DNA of 64,000 nt from Pseudoxanthomonas sp. GM95 (GCF_900109775.1 NZ_FOAX01000002.1:248001-312000), one strand, 5' to 3'; positions 1-9,265 are shown, numbered from the stretch's first letter. Made by a program: numbers and translations. The notes: generated by a model from the letters alone, not told the origin.

Positions 1-544
1 TGAGCTGGAACACGCGGTAGGCCTCGTAGCCCTTGCGCGGCATGAAGGTCGGTGCGCCCGGGGTGTTTTCCTCCGGCGCCCAGCGATGGCCCAGATCGAA
101 ATCGACCAGCCAGCTGGCCCAGTTGACCTCGCCGATGGTCCCGCGCGATGGCGGCGTGCCACCGACGCCGGACAGCAGGTAATAGCTGCGAGAGAAGTCG
201 AACGCGGGATTCAGCAGGATCGCCTGCATCGACGCGGATGAATTCACCTTGCCCATGCCCAGCACCGCGCCGCACACGCCATCGGTGTTGCAGTAGACCG
301 GGTTGAGCGCGCCGGGCACGGCGATCGGTGTGGCGTTCTTCCAGTAGCGCTCGTACCAGTGCTGGAACTCGCCGGCGCGGTCGCCCGTGTTGGCGCCGAT
401 CTCGAACATCGCCGCCACGAACACCTTCACCTGTATCGGCTGCTGTGGCGTGGCCGCAGGCGCGGCGCGCGCCAGGCACAGCGCGGCGAGCGTCCACAAG
501 GCGGTGCAGGAAACCTTCAAGGCGAAACGGGGCATGGCAGGCAT
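1..544 (-). CDS. Purine nucleoside permease (NUP family), 3' part missing
   Basis: The gene runs off the left edge, so only the first 181 codons are visible. It opens with a hydrophobic signal-peptide-like stretch (TLWTLAALCLARAAPA has the right shape), then motifs typical of the NUP family: MFEIGANTGDRAGEFQHWYE near residue 50 and LLSGVGGTPPSRGTIGEVNW near residue 125. Family members bind or transport purine nucleosides and are usually periplasmic or secreted proteins of about 350 residues. Two in-frame ATG codons (544 and 535) could start it; I give the longer. Reading is by motif recognition only; transport rather than binding is not shown by the sequence. Confidence 0.85.
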   Translation of the reverse strand, partial: MPAMPRFALKVSCTALWTLAALCLARAAPAATPQQPIQVKVFVAAMFEIGANTGDRAGEFQHWYERYWKNATPIAVPGALNPVYCNTDGVCGAVLGMGKVNSSASMQAILLNPAFDFSRSYYLLSGVGGTPPSRGTIGEVNWASWLVDFDLGHRWAPEENTPGAPTFMPRKGYEAYRVFQL

Positions 545-605
545 CACGACGTGCGGGCCGCCAAGCCTATCCCGCGCGGCGTTGGCCGGGCAGGGGATGC
601 ACGCT

Positions 606-1079
606 TCAGCCGGCCGGGCGCAGTCGCATGGTCAGGCCCTTGAGGAAGTTGCGCAGCAGCTGGTCGCCGCAGGGGCGGTAGTTCTTGTGGTCGGGCTGGC
701 GGAACAGCGCCGACAGTTCCGGCTTGGACACCGGGAAACCGGCCGCGTCGAAGATCGCGTGCATATCCACGTCCTTCAGCTCGAAGGCCACGCGCAGCTT
801 CTTCAGCACCAGGTTGTTGGTGACGCGCTTTTCGACCGGGCGCAGCGGCGCGGATTCGTCGCGGCCGCGGCACTGCACGATCAGGCCGTCGAGGAAATGC
901 GCCAGCAGCGCGTCCGAGCACGGCGCGAAGCCATCCTCGTCTTCCTTCTTCAGCGCCGCCTGCACGTCGCTGCGCTCGATCGCAAAGCCGGGATCGGCCA
1001 ATTGCGCGATCTCGATGATCTTGGGTTCGCTCAGATCCAGCATGTAGCGGATGCTGCGCAGGACGTCGTTGGTGATCAT
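606..1079 (-). CDS. DUF1456 (YehS-type) protein
   Basis: A 157-residue soluble protein made of two tandem repeats of about 65 residues. Repeat one starts NDVLRSIRYMLDLSEPKIIE and repeat two NNLVLKKLRVAFELKDVDMH; each ends with an L-L-x-x-F-L-x-G-L segment. This duplicated layout and the length match the DUF1456 family (E. coli YehS), whose molecular role is unknown. No signal peptide or membrane segment is visible. It lies 61 bases from the start of the divergently placed end of the purine permease gene on the same strand and has no obvious operon partner. The ATG at 1079 sits directly before the first repeat, which supports that start. Confidence 0.85.
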   Translation of the reverse strand: MITNDVLRSIRYMLDLSEPKIIEIAQLADPGFAIERSDVQAALKKEDEDGFAPCSDALLAHFLDGLIVQCRGRDESAPLRPVEKRVTNNLVLKKLRVAFELKDVDMHAIFDAAGFPVSKPELSALFRQPDHKNYRPCGDQLLRNFLKGLTMRLRPAG

Positions 1080-1171
1080 GGGGTTCCATCAGGACTGCCC
1101 GGCCCAGCGGCCGGAATCGCACAGTTTAGCCTCCTGCGCCTGTCTGCCCGCCGACGCGGCGCTGTGGGACC

Positions 1172-1888
1172 ATGCGCGCCATGTTCAATCCGCAGCCCAA
1201 GCTCTCCACCGTGGCCATCCCCGGGCGCGCGCCCTGCGTGGTGGTCGACGACGCCCTGCTGGAGCCGCAGCGCCTGCGCGACTACGCGCGGGAGCGACGC
1301 GCCGAGTTCAGCTGGCCGACCCACAACGCCTATCCCGGGCGCGAACTGCGCATGCCCGACGGGTTCTCCGCGCAGCTGGACGATGTCTTCCGCCAGCATG
1401 CGCGGACGCTGCTAGGCGCACGTCGAACGCTGGCCCTGTACAGCCGCCTGTCGATGGTCACCCTGCGGCCGGAGCAGCTGCAGCCGGGCCAGTCGGTCTG
1501 TCACCAGGACCGATTGCTGGTGGCGCCGGAGCAGCTGATCGCTGCCTCGGTGCTGTACCTGTTCGACGATCCGCGCCTGGGCGGGACCAGCTTCTACGCC
1601 CCGACCCGCAGCCCGGCCGAGGTCGGCCAGCTGATGGGCGATGCAGGACGCATGGACCCGGCCAGCTTCCAGGCGCGTCATGGCGTGGCGCAGGGCTATA
1701 TGACCACCGGCAATGCCTACTTCGCGGCGCTGGCGAGCGTGCCGGCGAAGTTCAACCGGTTGATCTTCTACGACGCCAGCATCTTCCACAGCGGCCAGAT
1801 CGATCACCCCGAGCTGCTGCGCGACGATCCGGAGACCGGCCGGCTCACGCTCAATGGCTTTTTCACCTGCAGTCGCGCGGCAGCCTGA
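1172..1888 (+). CDS. DUF6445 family protein, 2-oxoglutarate oxygenase-like
   Basis: A 238-residue cytosolic protein. The middle contains an H-x-D pair (CHQDRLL, about residue 111) and a later histidine (FYDASIFHSGQ, about residue 208), the spacing expected for the metal-binding facial triad of Fe(II)/2-oxoglutarate oxygenases. The overall sequence fits DUF6445, a group common in Xanthomonadaceae and often found near tryptophan halogenase or SapC-like genes, neither of which is visible here. An alternative ATG lies three codons downstream (1181). The family assignment is recognition from memory; substrate and activity are unknown. Confidence 0.7.
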   Translation: MRAMFNPQPKLSTVAIPGRAPCVVVDDALLEPQRLRDYARERRAEFSWPTHNAYPGRELRMPDGFSAQLDDVFRQHARTLLGARRTLALYSRLSMVTLRPEQLQPGQSVCHQDRLLVAPEQLIAASVLYLFDDPRLGGTSFYAPTRSPAEVGQLMGDAGRMDPASFQARHGVAQGYMTTGNAYFAALASVPAKFNRLIFYDASIFHSGQIDHPELLRDDPETGRLTLNGFFTCSRAAA

Positions 1889-1983
1889 TGCGCTTTGACG
1901 TGCGTTGATGCTGCACTGCCTGATGCCCGCGCCTCCGCTGGCCGCTACGCTCGCCGGCCTCGATCACGAGCGAAGGACAGGCG

Positions 1984-2811
1984 ATGGCACGACGCGCAGC
2001 GGTGTGGGCTTTGGGCATGGCGGCTTGGTGTGCGGTGGCAATCGCCAGCGCGGCCACGCCGGCGCGGTTCGCCTGGCCCGACGGCAAGCGCGCTGCGGTC
2101 AGCCTGGCCTATGACGATGCGCTGGACTCGCAGCTGGACAACGTCATCCCGGCGCTGGACAAGGTCGGACTGAAGGGCAGCTTCTACCTGCAGCTTTCGC
2201 GCGAACCGGTCAACACGCGCCTGGCCGAATGGCGCGCGGCGGCCGCTGAAGGCCACGAGTTGGGCAACCACACGCTGTTCCACCAGTGCCAGGCCTCGTT
2301 GCCGGATCGCAGCTGGGTCGAGCCGCAGCGCAACCTCGACACCACCACCAAGGCGCAGATGGCCGACCAGGTGCTGCTGGCCAACACAATGCTGCACGCC
2401 ATCGACGGCAAGACCGCGCGCACCCTGACCGTGCCGTGCGGCGATGTGCACGCGCAGGACGGCGACTACCTGCCGCTGGTGAAGCAGGCCTTCGTCGGCA
2501 TCAAGCTGGGCGGCGGCGCGGTGGTGCCGGACATGATGGCGCTGGACCCATCTGCAGTGCCGGTGGAGGCGCCGGTCGGCGTCACCGGCAAGCAGCTGAT
2601 CGCGCAGGTCGAGGAAGCTGGGCGCAAGGGCACGATGGTCAACTTCACCTTCCACGGCGTGGGCGGCGATTACCTCACCGTGTCCAACGAAGCCCACGCC
2701 GAGCTGCTGGCCTATCTGGCCGCGCACAAGGATCGCTACTGGACCGACACCTTCCTCAACCTGATGACGTACGTGCGCCAGCAGCAGGCCACGCAGGCCA
2801 AGGCGCCGTAA
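1984..2811 (+). CDS. Secreted polysaccharide deacetylase (NodB fold)
   Basis: A 275-residue carbohydrate esterase family 4 protein. A signal peptide covers about residues 1-23 (ending SAATPARFAW). Motif 1 is AVSLAYDDALDS (the Y-D-D variant of TFDDG, with the catalytic base and metal aspartates), and motif 2 is GNHTLFHQC, giving the metal-binding H-T-x-x-H. It should remove acetyl groups from a polysaccharide in the periplasm or outside the cell; the substrate cannot be read from the sequence. A good ribosome site (aaggac) lies upstream of the ATG. It is followed within 5 bases by the end of a convergent diguanylate cyclase gene. Confidence 0.87.
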   Translation: MARRAAVWALGMAAWCAVAIASAATPARFAWPDGKRAAVSLAYDDALDSQLDNVIPALDKVGLKGSFYLQLSREPVNTRLAEWRAAAAEGHELGNHTLFHQCQASLPDRSWVEPQRNLDTTTKAQMADQVLLANTMLHAIDGKTARTLTVPCGDVHAQDGDYLPLVKQAFVGIKLGGGAVVPDMMALDPSAVPVEAPVGVTGKQLIAQVEEAGRKGTMVNFTFHGVGGDYLTVSNEAHAELLAYLAAHKDRYWTDTFLNLMTYVRQQQATQAKAP

Positions 2812-2815
2812 CGCC

Positions 2816-4261
2816 TCAGCGTTCGCCCAGGGCGCGATAGGCCACGCGGTTGCGGCCGGCCCGTTTGGCGTCGTACAGCGCCGCATCGGTGGCGGCCAGC
2901 AAGGTGGCCGGGTCGTCGCTGACCACGTGCTCGGCCGAACTGACGCCGATGCTCACGGTCACCTCGCCCTCGGGCGCGGGCAGCATCAATGCCTGCACGG
3001 CGGCGCGCATCTGCTCGGCCAGCGGTTGCGCGGCGATCGCGTTGGTCGCCGGCAGGATCACCGCGAACTCCTCGCCGCCATAGCGCGCCACCAGGTCCAG
3101 CGCACGTGCGGTGCCGCCGGCCAGCGCCTGGGCGACCTCGCGCAGGCGCACGTCGCCGATCTGGTGGCCGAAGCTGTCGTTGAGCCGCTTGAAGTGGTCG
3201 ATGTCCACCATCAGCAGCGACAGCGGCTCGCCGGAGCGGCGCGCGCGATTCCATTCGCGCTGCAGGGCGTCGTCGAACTCGCGCCGGTTGGCGAGCCCCG
3301 TCAGCTTGTCCACCCGCGCCAGCGCATCGAGCTGGTCGCGCTCGGCCATCGCGCGCAGCTGGGTGATCACGCTGCGCACGCCGTAGCCCAATGTGGCGAT
3401 AACGAAGCCGGCGATGGCCAGGTGCAGGTGCGTGCCGGAAATCAGCGCCGACATCACCAGCAGGCTCATCGGCAGCAGCAGGGGGCTGCCGGCCTGCACC
3501 ACCAGCGACAGTCGCGGCGAGACCCGGGCCGGTGGCGCGGTCGTCGGCGCACGCAGCGCCAGCGCGGCCAGCAGCAGGAACGGCAGGTCGATCAGCAGGT
3601 CCGTCATGCCGCCGAAGCCTGCATCGGCGGGTTCGGCGTGGTTGATGTAGGCCGCCACGGCCAGGTAGGTCCAGGCGAACACCGTCTGGCAGCGGTAGAA
3701 CCCCCGCCGCGACGCCGTGCGGCTGGCCAGCCAGCGCACCAGCGAGAACAGCGCGATGAAGCTGTTCTCGATGTCCAGCATCAGCACCAGCTTGCCCAGG
3801 TCGTTCTGGCTGGCCGTGCTCATCGTCGCGAACGAGAAGGTATGGACGAAGAACAGGTAGCCCAGCACCAGCGCCAGCACCGCATCGACCACCCGCACCT
3901 GCCAGCGCTCGCGCTCGGGGCTGGCCAGGGCAAAGGTGAGCGGGACGCCGTAGAGCACGTACAGCAGGATGCTGGCGCCGGCGGTGGCGTCGGCGCTGTC
4001 CAGCAGCACCGTCTGCACCATGTTCACCGCCATGCCGCCCGCCCACAGCAGCAGGCCGACCGCCAGGGCAATCCAGGCCGGCGCGGCGCCATTGCCGCGG
4101 CAGCGCCACAGGCAGGTGCCGGCCGCCAGCAGGGGCGCGCCGATCAGGAACAGGAACGACAGCACTTCCGCCCGGCCTGGGGCCAGCACGATGGCCAGCA
4201 TGTGGCCCAGCAGGTAGAGCAACGGTAAGGCCAGCGGCACGTGCAGCCTCCCCCGCCGCAT
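2816..4261 (-). CDS. Membrane diguanylate cyclase (GGDEF)
   Basis: About 481 residues. The first ~310 hold seven or eight hydrophobic membrane helices with no recognisable sensor domain; the last ~165 form a GGDEF domain with the active-site signature YGGEEFAVILPA. An RxxD inhibitory site (RALD) sits exactly five residues before GGEEF, so product inhibition by c-di-GMP is expected. The protein should make c-di-GMP from two GTP at the inner membrane. No EAL domain is present. The start is uncertain: ATG at 4261 has an upstream aagg; a GTG at 4297 would add 12 residues. It converges with the deacetylase gene. Confidence 0.9.
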   Translation of the reverse strand: MRRGRLHVPLALPLLYLLGHMLAIVLAPGRAEVLSFLFLIGAPLLAAGTCLWRCRGNGAAPAWIALAVGLLLWAGGMAVNMVQTVLLDSADATAGASILLYVLYGVPLTFALASPERERWQVRVVDAVLALVLGYLFFVHTFSFATMSTASQNDLGKLVLMLDIENSFIALFSLVRWLASRTASRRGFYRCQTVFAWTYLAVAAYINHAEPADAGFGGMTDLLIDLPFLLLAALALRAPTTAPPARVSPRLSLVVQAGSPLLLPMSLLVMSALISGTHLHLAIAGFVIATLGYGVRSVITQLRAMAERDQLDALARVDKLTGLANRREFDDALQREWNRARRSGEPLSLLMVDIDHFKRLNDSFGHQIGDVRLREVAQALAGGTARALDLVARYGGEEFAVILPATNAIAAQPLAEQMRAAVQALMLPAPEGEVTVSIGVSSAEHVVSDDPATLLAATDAALYDAKRAGRNRVAYRALGER

Positions 4262-4420
4262 GAGCCTTGACCATACGCGCGGAGCTGCATGGCTCACAAG
4301 CCAGGCCCGGCGCGCTGGTGCAGCGCAGGTGTCCAGGCGTGAACCACGTCGCGCTGCTGCGCACGAGGTTCACCGTGACCGGCCTAGCATGAGCGCCCTT
4401 CTTTGCAGCCAGGCCGTTCC

Positions 4421-5401
4421 ATGACCGAGACCACGATGACCGCGATCGCCATTCGCGACGGCAAGGGCGATGCGCAGGCGCTGCATCCGGTGCAGGTGCC
4501 GCGGCCGGTGGCCGGCGACGGCCAGCTGCTGGTCCGCGTACGCGCGGCCGGCGTCAATCGGCCGGACCTGCTGCAGCGGCAAGGCCATTACCCGCCGCCG
4601 CCGGGCGCGCCGGAGACCCTGGGCCTGGAGGTCGCCGGCGAAGTGGTGCAGGGCAGCGGCCGCTGGCAAGCGGGCGATCGGGTCTGCGCGCTGCTGGGCG
4701 GAGGCGGCTACGCGCAGTACGCGGTGGTCGATGCACGCCATGCGCTGCCGATCCCGGAAGGCGATGACTTCATCCAGGCTGCGGCCTTGCCGGAGACGGC
4801 GTTCACCGTGTTCGTCAACGTGTTCGAACACGGCCAGCTCAAGGCCGGCGAGCGCCTGCTGGTACACGGCGCGACCTCCGGCATCGGCGTGATGGCGATC
4901 CAGATGGCCAAGGCGGCCGGGGCGCAGGTGATCGCCACCGCACGCGGCGCCGACAAGGCCGCGCAGGCGCGCGCGCTGGGCGCCGACGTGTCGGTCGATA
5001 CCTCGGCGGGTTCATTCGTCGAGGCGGCCAAGGCGGCCGGCGGGGTGGACGTGTCGCTGGACATGGTCGGCGCCAGCGTCTTCGCCGACACCTTGCAGGT
5101 GCTCAATCCGCGCGGCCGCATCGTCTATATCGCCGCGCTCGGCGGTGGCACGCTGGAAGTGCCGGTGTTCGAACTCATGCGTCGCCAGGCCGTGCTGACC
5201 GGCTCGACCCTGCGCCCGCGCCACGCCGACGAAAAGGCCCGCATCGCCGCCGAGATCGAACGCCGCGTGTGGCCGTGGATCGCCAGCGGCCAGGTCAAGG
5301 CGCAGGTGGACAAGACCTTTCCGCTGGACCAGGCCGCCGCGGCGCATGCGTATCTGGAAGCCGGACAGCACCTGGGCAAGGTGGTGTTAACCGTGGACTG
5401 A
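4421..5401 (+). CDS. NAD(P)H-quinone oxidoreductase (zinc-less MDR family, PIG3-like)
   Basis: About 326 residues of the medium-chain dehydrogenase superfamily. The N-terminal GroES-like part contains VNRPDLLQRQGHYPPPPGA, typical of the PIG3/quinone reductase group. The nucleotide-binding half starts with LVHGATSGIGVMAIQMAKAA, and no structural zinc cysteines are seen. The expected reaction is NADPH-dependent reduction of quinones or enones in the cytosol. I start at ATG 4421 (MTETTMTAIAI); a second ATG at 4436 is possible. Its stop codon lies inside the 3' end of the convergent histidine kinase gene, a 15-base tail-to-tail overlap. Confidence 0.88.
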   Translation: MTETTMTAIAIRDGKGDAQALHPVQVPRPVAGDGQLLVRVRAAGVNRPDLLQRQGHYPPPPGAPETLGLEVAGEVVQGSGRWQAGDRVCALLGGGGYAQYAVVDARHALPIPEGDDFIQAAALPETAFTVFVNVFEHGQLKAGERLLVHGATSGIGVMAIQMAKAAGAQVIATARGADKAAQARALGADVSVDTSAGSFVEAAKAAGGVDVSLDMVGASVFADTLQVLNPRGRIVYIAALGGGTLEVPVFELMRRQAVLTGSTLRPRHADEKARIAAEIERRVWPWIASGQVKAQVDKTFPLDQAAAAHAYLEAGQHLGKVVLTVD

Positions 5402-6625
5402 GGCCGGCATCTCGGCGGGAAGAGCGTCGGTGTCCCCGGCATCGTCTACCGCGCTCGGCATCTCCATCACAAAGCGCGTGCCCGTGCCGGGGACCGAGTA
5501 CACGCGCAGGCCGATGCCCAGGCTGGCCGCGGTCTTCTGCACGATCCACAGGCCCAGGCCCAGGCCGTCGCGGCTGTGGTCGGGCTGGCGGAAGGCGCCG
5601 AACATGTGCTCGATCTGGTCCTCGGCGATGCCGCGACCGGTATCGACCACTTCGATCTCGACCTGGCCGCGCCGCCGGCGCACGCCGATCAGCACCTTGC
5701 CGCCGCGCGGGGTGTACTTGACCGCATTGGCGACCAGGTTGCCCAGCAGTGTTTCCAGCTGGCGCGGATGGGTCAGCGCGCTGGCGCGCGTGGCGACCAT
5801 GCGCAGCTGCAGGCCACGGCGCCCGGCCGCGGTCGCCTGGGTCGACACCACGTGTTCCAGCACGCCGTGCAGCGGCGTCGGGACCAGCTGTTCCAGCTCG
5901 AACGTGTTCTTGCCGCTGGCCGCCGACAGCATCCGGGTCAACCCGTTGTCGACGTTGCGCAACGCTTCCTGCCCCATGCTGACGACGCGTTCCATGCGCT
6001 CGGGCGGCGCATCGCGCGCCAGGTCGAACGCCAGCATCGCCGTGGTCATCGGCGTGCGGAAATCATGCCCGGCCGAGGCCAGCAGGCCGGCCCGGTACTG
6101 GCTGGTGCGCTCGCTCAGGGCCAGCATGCGGCGCAGTTCCAGCTGGGCCATCACCTGCCGCGCCAGCGCACGCAGCGCCTGGCCCTGTTCCTCGGTGATG
6201 GCGTTGGGCACGGTGTCGAGCACGCACACCGTGCCGATCGGCAGGCCGTCGGGCGTCTTGAGCAGGGCGCCGGCATAGAAGCGCAGTCCCGGTTCGCCCA
6301 CCACCAGGGGATTGCCGACAAAGCGCGCATCCAGGTGCGTATCCGGCACCACCAGCAGATCGTCCTGCAGCAGCGCATGCGCGCAGATCGAGCCTTCGAT
6401 CGGGGTCTGGCGCGCGCCCAGGCCGTGTTCGGACTTGAACCACTGGCGCTCGGTTTCCACCAGACTGATCAGTGCCATCGGCACGCCGCAGAGCTGGGCT
6501 GCGATCCGGGTGATGTCGTCGAAGACCGTTTCGGGCGGCGTATCGAGGATCTCATAGCGCCGCAGCGCTTCGAGCCGTCGCTGCTCGACAGCAGCCGGAA
6601 GAGTGGGGGCGGCACGATGGATCAT
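5387..6625 (-). CDS. GAF-domain sensor histidine kinase
   Basis: A 412-residue soluble sensor kinase with no membrane segment. Residues about 20-165 form a GAF domain (ILDTPPETVFDDIT, ERQWFKSEHGL). The dimerisation/phosphoacceptor box is SAGHDFRTPMTTA (H near residue 200). The ATPase domain shows the N box LLGNLVANAVKYTPRGG, the G1 box VVDTGRGI and the G2 box GLGLGLWIV. No response regulator gene is adjacent, so this is an orphan kinase and its partner and signal are unknown. The GAF type with LDTPPE is common in kinases that probably sense redox or small molecules, but no cofactor residues can be assigned. Confidence 0.9.
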   Translation of the reverse strand: MIHRAAPTLPAAVEQRRLEALRRYEILDTPPETVFDDITRIAAQLCGVPMALISLVETERQWFKSEHGLGARQTPIEGSICAHALLQDDLLVVPDTHLDARFVGNPLVVGEPGLRFYAGALLKTPDGLPIGTVCVLDTVPNAITEEQGQALRALARQVMAQLELRRMLALSERTSQYRAGLLASAGHDFRTPMTTAMLAFDLARDAPPERMERVVSMGQEALRNVDNGLTRMLSAASGKNTFELEQLVPTPLHGVLEHVVSTQATAAGRRGLQLRMVATRASALTHPRQLETLLGNLVANAVKYTPRGGKVLIGVRRRRGQVEIEVVDTGRGIAEDQIEHMFGAFRQPDHSRDGLGLGLWIVQKTAASLGIGLRVYSVPGTGTRFVMEMPSAVDDAGDTDALPAEMPASVHG

Positions 6626-6779
6626 GGAATCGATCTTGTGAAGTCGCCGAACGCTGGCATGACGGCCGTAGCCGCACAGTGAAACCGGCTGCGCGCAGGC
6701 ATGGCATGATCCGCCTCCCCCACATCCTCACCGCGCCGGAGCATCGCGCGCGGCCTGCCGTCGTTGTCGAGGGGAATCA

Positions 6780-8099
6780 ATGATGTGGAAGCCAAGCAAT
6801 GTCCTGGCCGCGTGGCTGCTCTGCATGCCGCTGTCCTGCCTGGCCCAGGTCGCGCAGCGCGGCCCGGCCGATGTGCACGTGGTCCAGGTGCAGGGCCGTT
6901 ACCAGCTGCAGGTTGATGGCAAGCCGTTCTACGTCAAGGGCGGCGGCATGGCCGGCACGCCGCAGCAGCAGGACGCACTGGCCGCGCGTGGCGGCAATTC
7001 CTTCCGCACCTGGCACACCGGCGAAAACCGCAGCGACGTGGTCACCATGCTCGACCACGCCCAGCGCAGCGGGCTGAAGGTGGCCATGGGCATCGAGGTC
7101 GCACGCGAGCGCCACGGCTTCGATTACGACGACGCCAAGGCGGTCGACGCGCAGCGTGCCCGTATCCGCCGCGAAGTGCTGGCCTACAAGGACCATCCCG
7201 CCGTGCTGATGTGGGTGGTTGGCAACGAGCTGAATCTTGAAGGGAAGAATCCTGCCGTGTGGACCGCGGTCGGCCAGTTGGCCGACATGATCCACACTCT
7301 CGATCCACACCATCCGGTGATGACCACGCTGGCGGGGTTCGACAAGCCGCTGATCGAGGCGATCAAGCAGCGCGCCCCGTCGCTGGACCTGATCGGCATC
7401 CAGCTCTACGGCGACATTTCCGCGCTGCCGGAAAAACTGAAGACCAGCGGCTGGACTGGCCCGTACATCGTCACCGAGTGGGGCCCGACCGGGCATTGGG
7501 AAAGCCCGCTTACCACGTGGGGCGCGCCGATCGAAGACACCGCCACGCGCAAGGCGCAATTGCTGACCGAGCGCTACCAGCGTTACATCGCCAGCGACAC
7601 GCGCCAGGCGCTGGGCTCGTATGTATTTCTGTGGGGCAACAAGCAGGAGCGCACGCCGACCTGGTATGGCCTGTTCCTGCCAAGCGGAGAATCCACGCCC
7701 AGCGTCGATGCGATGCAGCAGCTGTGGACCGGCAAGCCGGCAGCCAACCGCGCGCCGTCGATCGCCGTGCCCACCATCGACGGGCAGCTTGCCCAGGCCA
7801 GCGTGACCGTCGCGCCCGGCAGCGAACATGCGGCCAAGGCCGCGTCAGAAGATCCGGACGGCGATGCGCTGCACTACCAGTGGAGCGTGCGCGCCGAAAG
7901 CACCGCCAGGACCGTTGGCGGCGATCCGGAAGACGTGCCGGCGCAGGTCGATGTGCGTATCAGCGAGACGGCGAACGGCGCGATGCGATTTGTCGCGCCC
8001 ACGCAGCCTGGCGCCTATCGCCTGTTCGTCGAAGTGCGTGACGAACACGGCCACGCGGCCTACGCCAACTTCCCGTTCCGTGTGCAGGCCAAGGAGTAA
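6780..8099 (+). CDS. Periplasmic glycoside hydrolase, GH2-like TIM barrel with C-terminal beta domain
   Basis: A 439-residue secreted protein. A signal peptide is visible (AAWLLCMPLSCLAQ). The central barrel keeps the clan GH-A acid pair: MWVVGNELNLEG (acid/base E after N, about residue 152) and IVTEWGPTGH (nucleophile E, about residue 240). LDGKPFYVKGGG-like text at the barrel start resembles GH2 C-terminal domains. The last ~110 residues (from about 330) look like a cadherin/Big-like beta sandwich (DPDGDALHYQWSV). It probably acts on a beta-linked glycan in the periplasm; substrate unknown. A strong site (gagggga) precedes tandem ATG codons at 6780 and 6783. Confidence 0.78.
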   Translation: MMWKPSNVLAAWLLCMPLSCLAQVAQRGPADVHVVQVQGRYQLQVDGKPFYVKGGGMAGTPQQQDALAARGGNSFRTWHTGENRSDVVTMLDHAQRSGLKVAMGIEVARERHGFDYDDAKAVDAQRARIRREVLAYKDHPAVLMWVVGNELNLEGKNPAVWTAVGQLADMIHTLDPHHPVMTTLAGFDKPLIEAIKQRAPSLDLIGIQLYGDISALPEKLKTSGWTGPYIVTEWGPTGHWESPLTTWGAPIEDTATRKAQLLTERYQRYIASDTRQALGSYVFLWGNKQERTPTWYGLFLPSGESTPSVDAMQQLWTGKPAANRAPSIAVPTIDGQLAQASVTVAPGSEHAAKAASEDPDGDALHYQWSVRAESTARTVGGDPEDVPAQVDVRISETANGAMRFVAPTQPGAYRLFVEVRDEHGHAAYANFPFRVQAKE

Positions 8100-8109
8100 C
8101 GAAGGCGGG

Positions 8110-8538
8110 TCAGAAGTCGATCTGCACCGACGGCGCGCTGCGTTTGGCTTGTCCGTGGAAGACGGCCTCGATGTTGTTGCCATCCGGATCCAGCACGAAG
8201 GCCGCGTAATACCCTGGGTGGTAAGGCCGTTCGCCAGGCGCGCCGTGATCGGTGCCGCCGTGCGCCAATGCCACCGCGTGGAAGGCTTCGACCATCGCGC
8301 GGTCGCGCGCCTGGAATGCCAGGTGATGGCGTCCGGTCAACGCGCCCTGCGCAGCGACGCTGTCGGCAGTGGAGACGAACAGTTCGTCGGCCCAGAAATA
8401 ATCTTCGCCGGTGCCGCCGATCGGCACGCCCAGCACGTCCAAGATCGCGGTGTAGAACGCCTGGCTGGCCGGCAGGTCGCGCACGACCAGCTGCAGGTGA
8501 TCGATCAGGCGTCCACGATGAAGCTGCTGGGTTTCCAT
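8110..8538 (-). CDS. VOC-superfamily (glyoxalase/dioxygenase-like) protein
   Basis: A 142-residue small protein with paired beta-alpha-beta-beta-beta repeats of the vicinal oxygen chelate fold. Metal-ligand-like positions include LIDHLQLVVRDL near the N-terminus, GRHHLAFQARDRA in the middle and AAFVLDPDGNNIEAVFHG at the end; the last phrase is a family signature with the final metal glutamate. Members include glyoxalase I, dioxygenases and antibiotic-binding proteins, so the precise reaction cannot be named. GGAG lies eight bases before the ATG. It converges with the glycoside hydrolase gene, ten bases apart. Confidence 0.85.
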   Translation of the reverse strand: METQQLHRGRLIDHLQLVVRDLPASQAFYTAILDVLGVPIGGTGEDYFWADELFVSTADSVAAQGALTGRHHLAFQARDRAMVEAFHAVALAHGGTDHGAPGERPYHPGYYAAFVLDPDGNNIEAVFHGQAKRSAPSVQIDF

Positions 8539-8618
8539 GGCGGTGCTCCGCTAAGGATGGAGTGGGCGTTCTAGCACTGGCCAGCTGGCAGCGGGCTTCA
8601 CGCGCATCCAACGGCGCA

Positions 8619-8876
8619 TTACTCATAGAACGCGTCGGCCGCATCGATGGCCAGCGCGTGTGTTTTGGCAAAGGCGACCGCGGCCTTGCAGGCGGCTAGT
8701 GCGACCGGATTGTCTTCCAGGTGCGAGACCGGCGCGCACCGCATGGTCAGCAGGTCGGCGCCGCTGCACAGCTCAACCTGGCCATCGGCGGTGACGGCGA
8801 TGGTGTCGTCGCCGGAGGTGACGAAATACAAGCGGTCGGTCGTCCGACCATAGATACGAAATGCGGATGGGGACAT
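8619..8876 (-). CDS. Small protein of unknown function
   Basis: An 85-residue ORF I do not recognise. A clear Shine-Dalgarno (aaggag) eight bases before the ATG supports it as a real gene. The N-terminal half looks beta-rich (RLYFVTSGDDTIAVTADGQV), the C-terminal half helical (LAACKAAVAFAKTHALAIDA). Two cysteines (ELCSGAD and TMRCAP) are present. No signal peptide or membrane helix is seen. It follows the VOC gene on the same strand, upstream of it by 80 bases, so the two could be cotranscribed. Confidence 0.6.
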   Translation of the reverse strand: MSPSAFRIYGRTTDRLYFVTSGDDTIAVTADGQVELCSGADLLTMRCAPVSHLEDNPVALAACKAAVAFAKTHALAIDAADAFYE

Positions 8877-9265
8877 GGCGTTTCTCCTTGAGGGAGCGCT
8901 GCCTGTTCAACTTACCCAATCGCCCCTTCAGAACTGCTCCTGCGCAGGTCACGAACCCATACCGAAACGGAACGTGTGCACTTCCTTCGCACGTCATGAA
9001 TGTCGACGCGTTGCATCGCGTCGCGACGTTTTCTCTGATGCAGCCCCGGCGGCGCAAGGCGATGCGCCGGTGCGATGAATGCAGGTTCATCGAAGGCGTT
9101 GTCAGGTGAGGAAATGCGCTGCGTTGCTCACGCCTCGCTAGCGTCGCCGCGCGCAGGGTGACTCGCACCAACGCTGCTTGCCAGCAGTCCCTGTTTTCGC
9201 CCAGCTCGACATCGCGTTGATAAGCGCGACCGACGCCACGGCCCACCGCGAAGGAGTTCCAACGC
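8877..9265. other. Intergenic stretch, nothing recognised
   Basis: No ORF here has a plausible start, codon usage or family resemblance. The left end carries the ribosome site of the small protein to the left and the right end carries aaggag for the DUF2383 gene at 9266, so the stretch must hold two divergent promoters, but I cannot place -35/-10 boxes with confidence. Confidence 0.5.
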
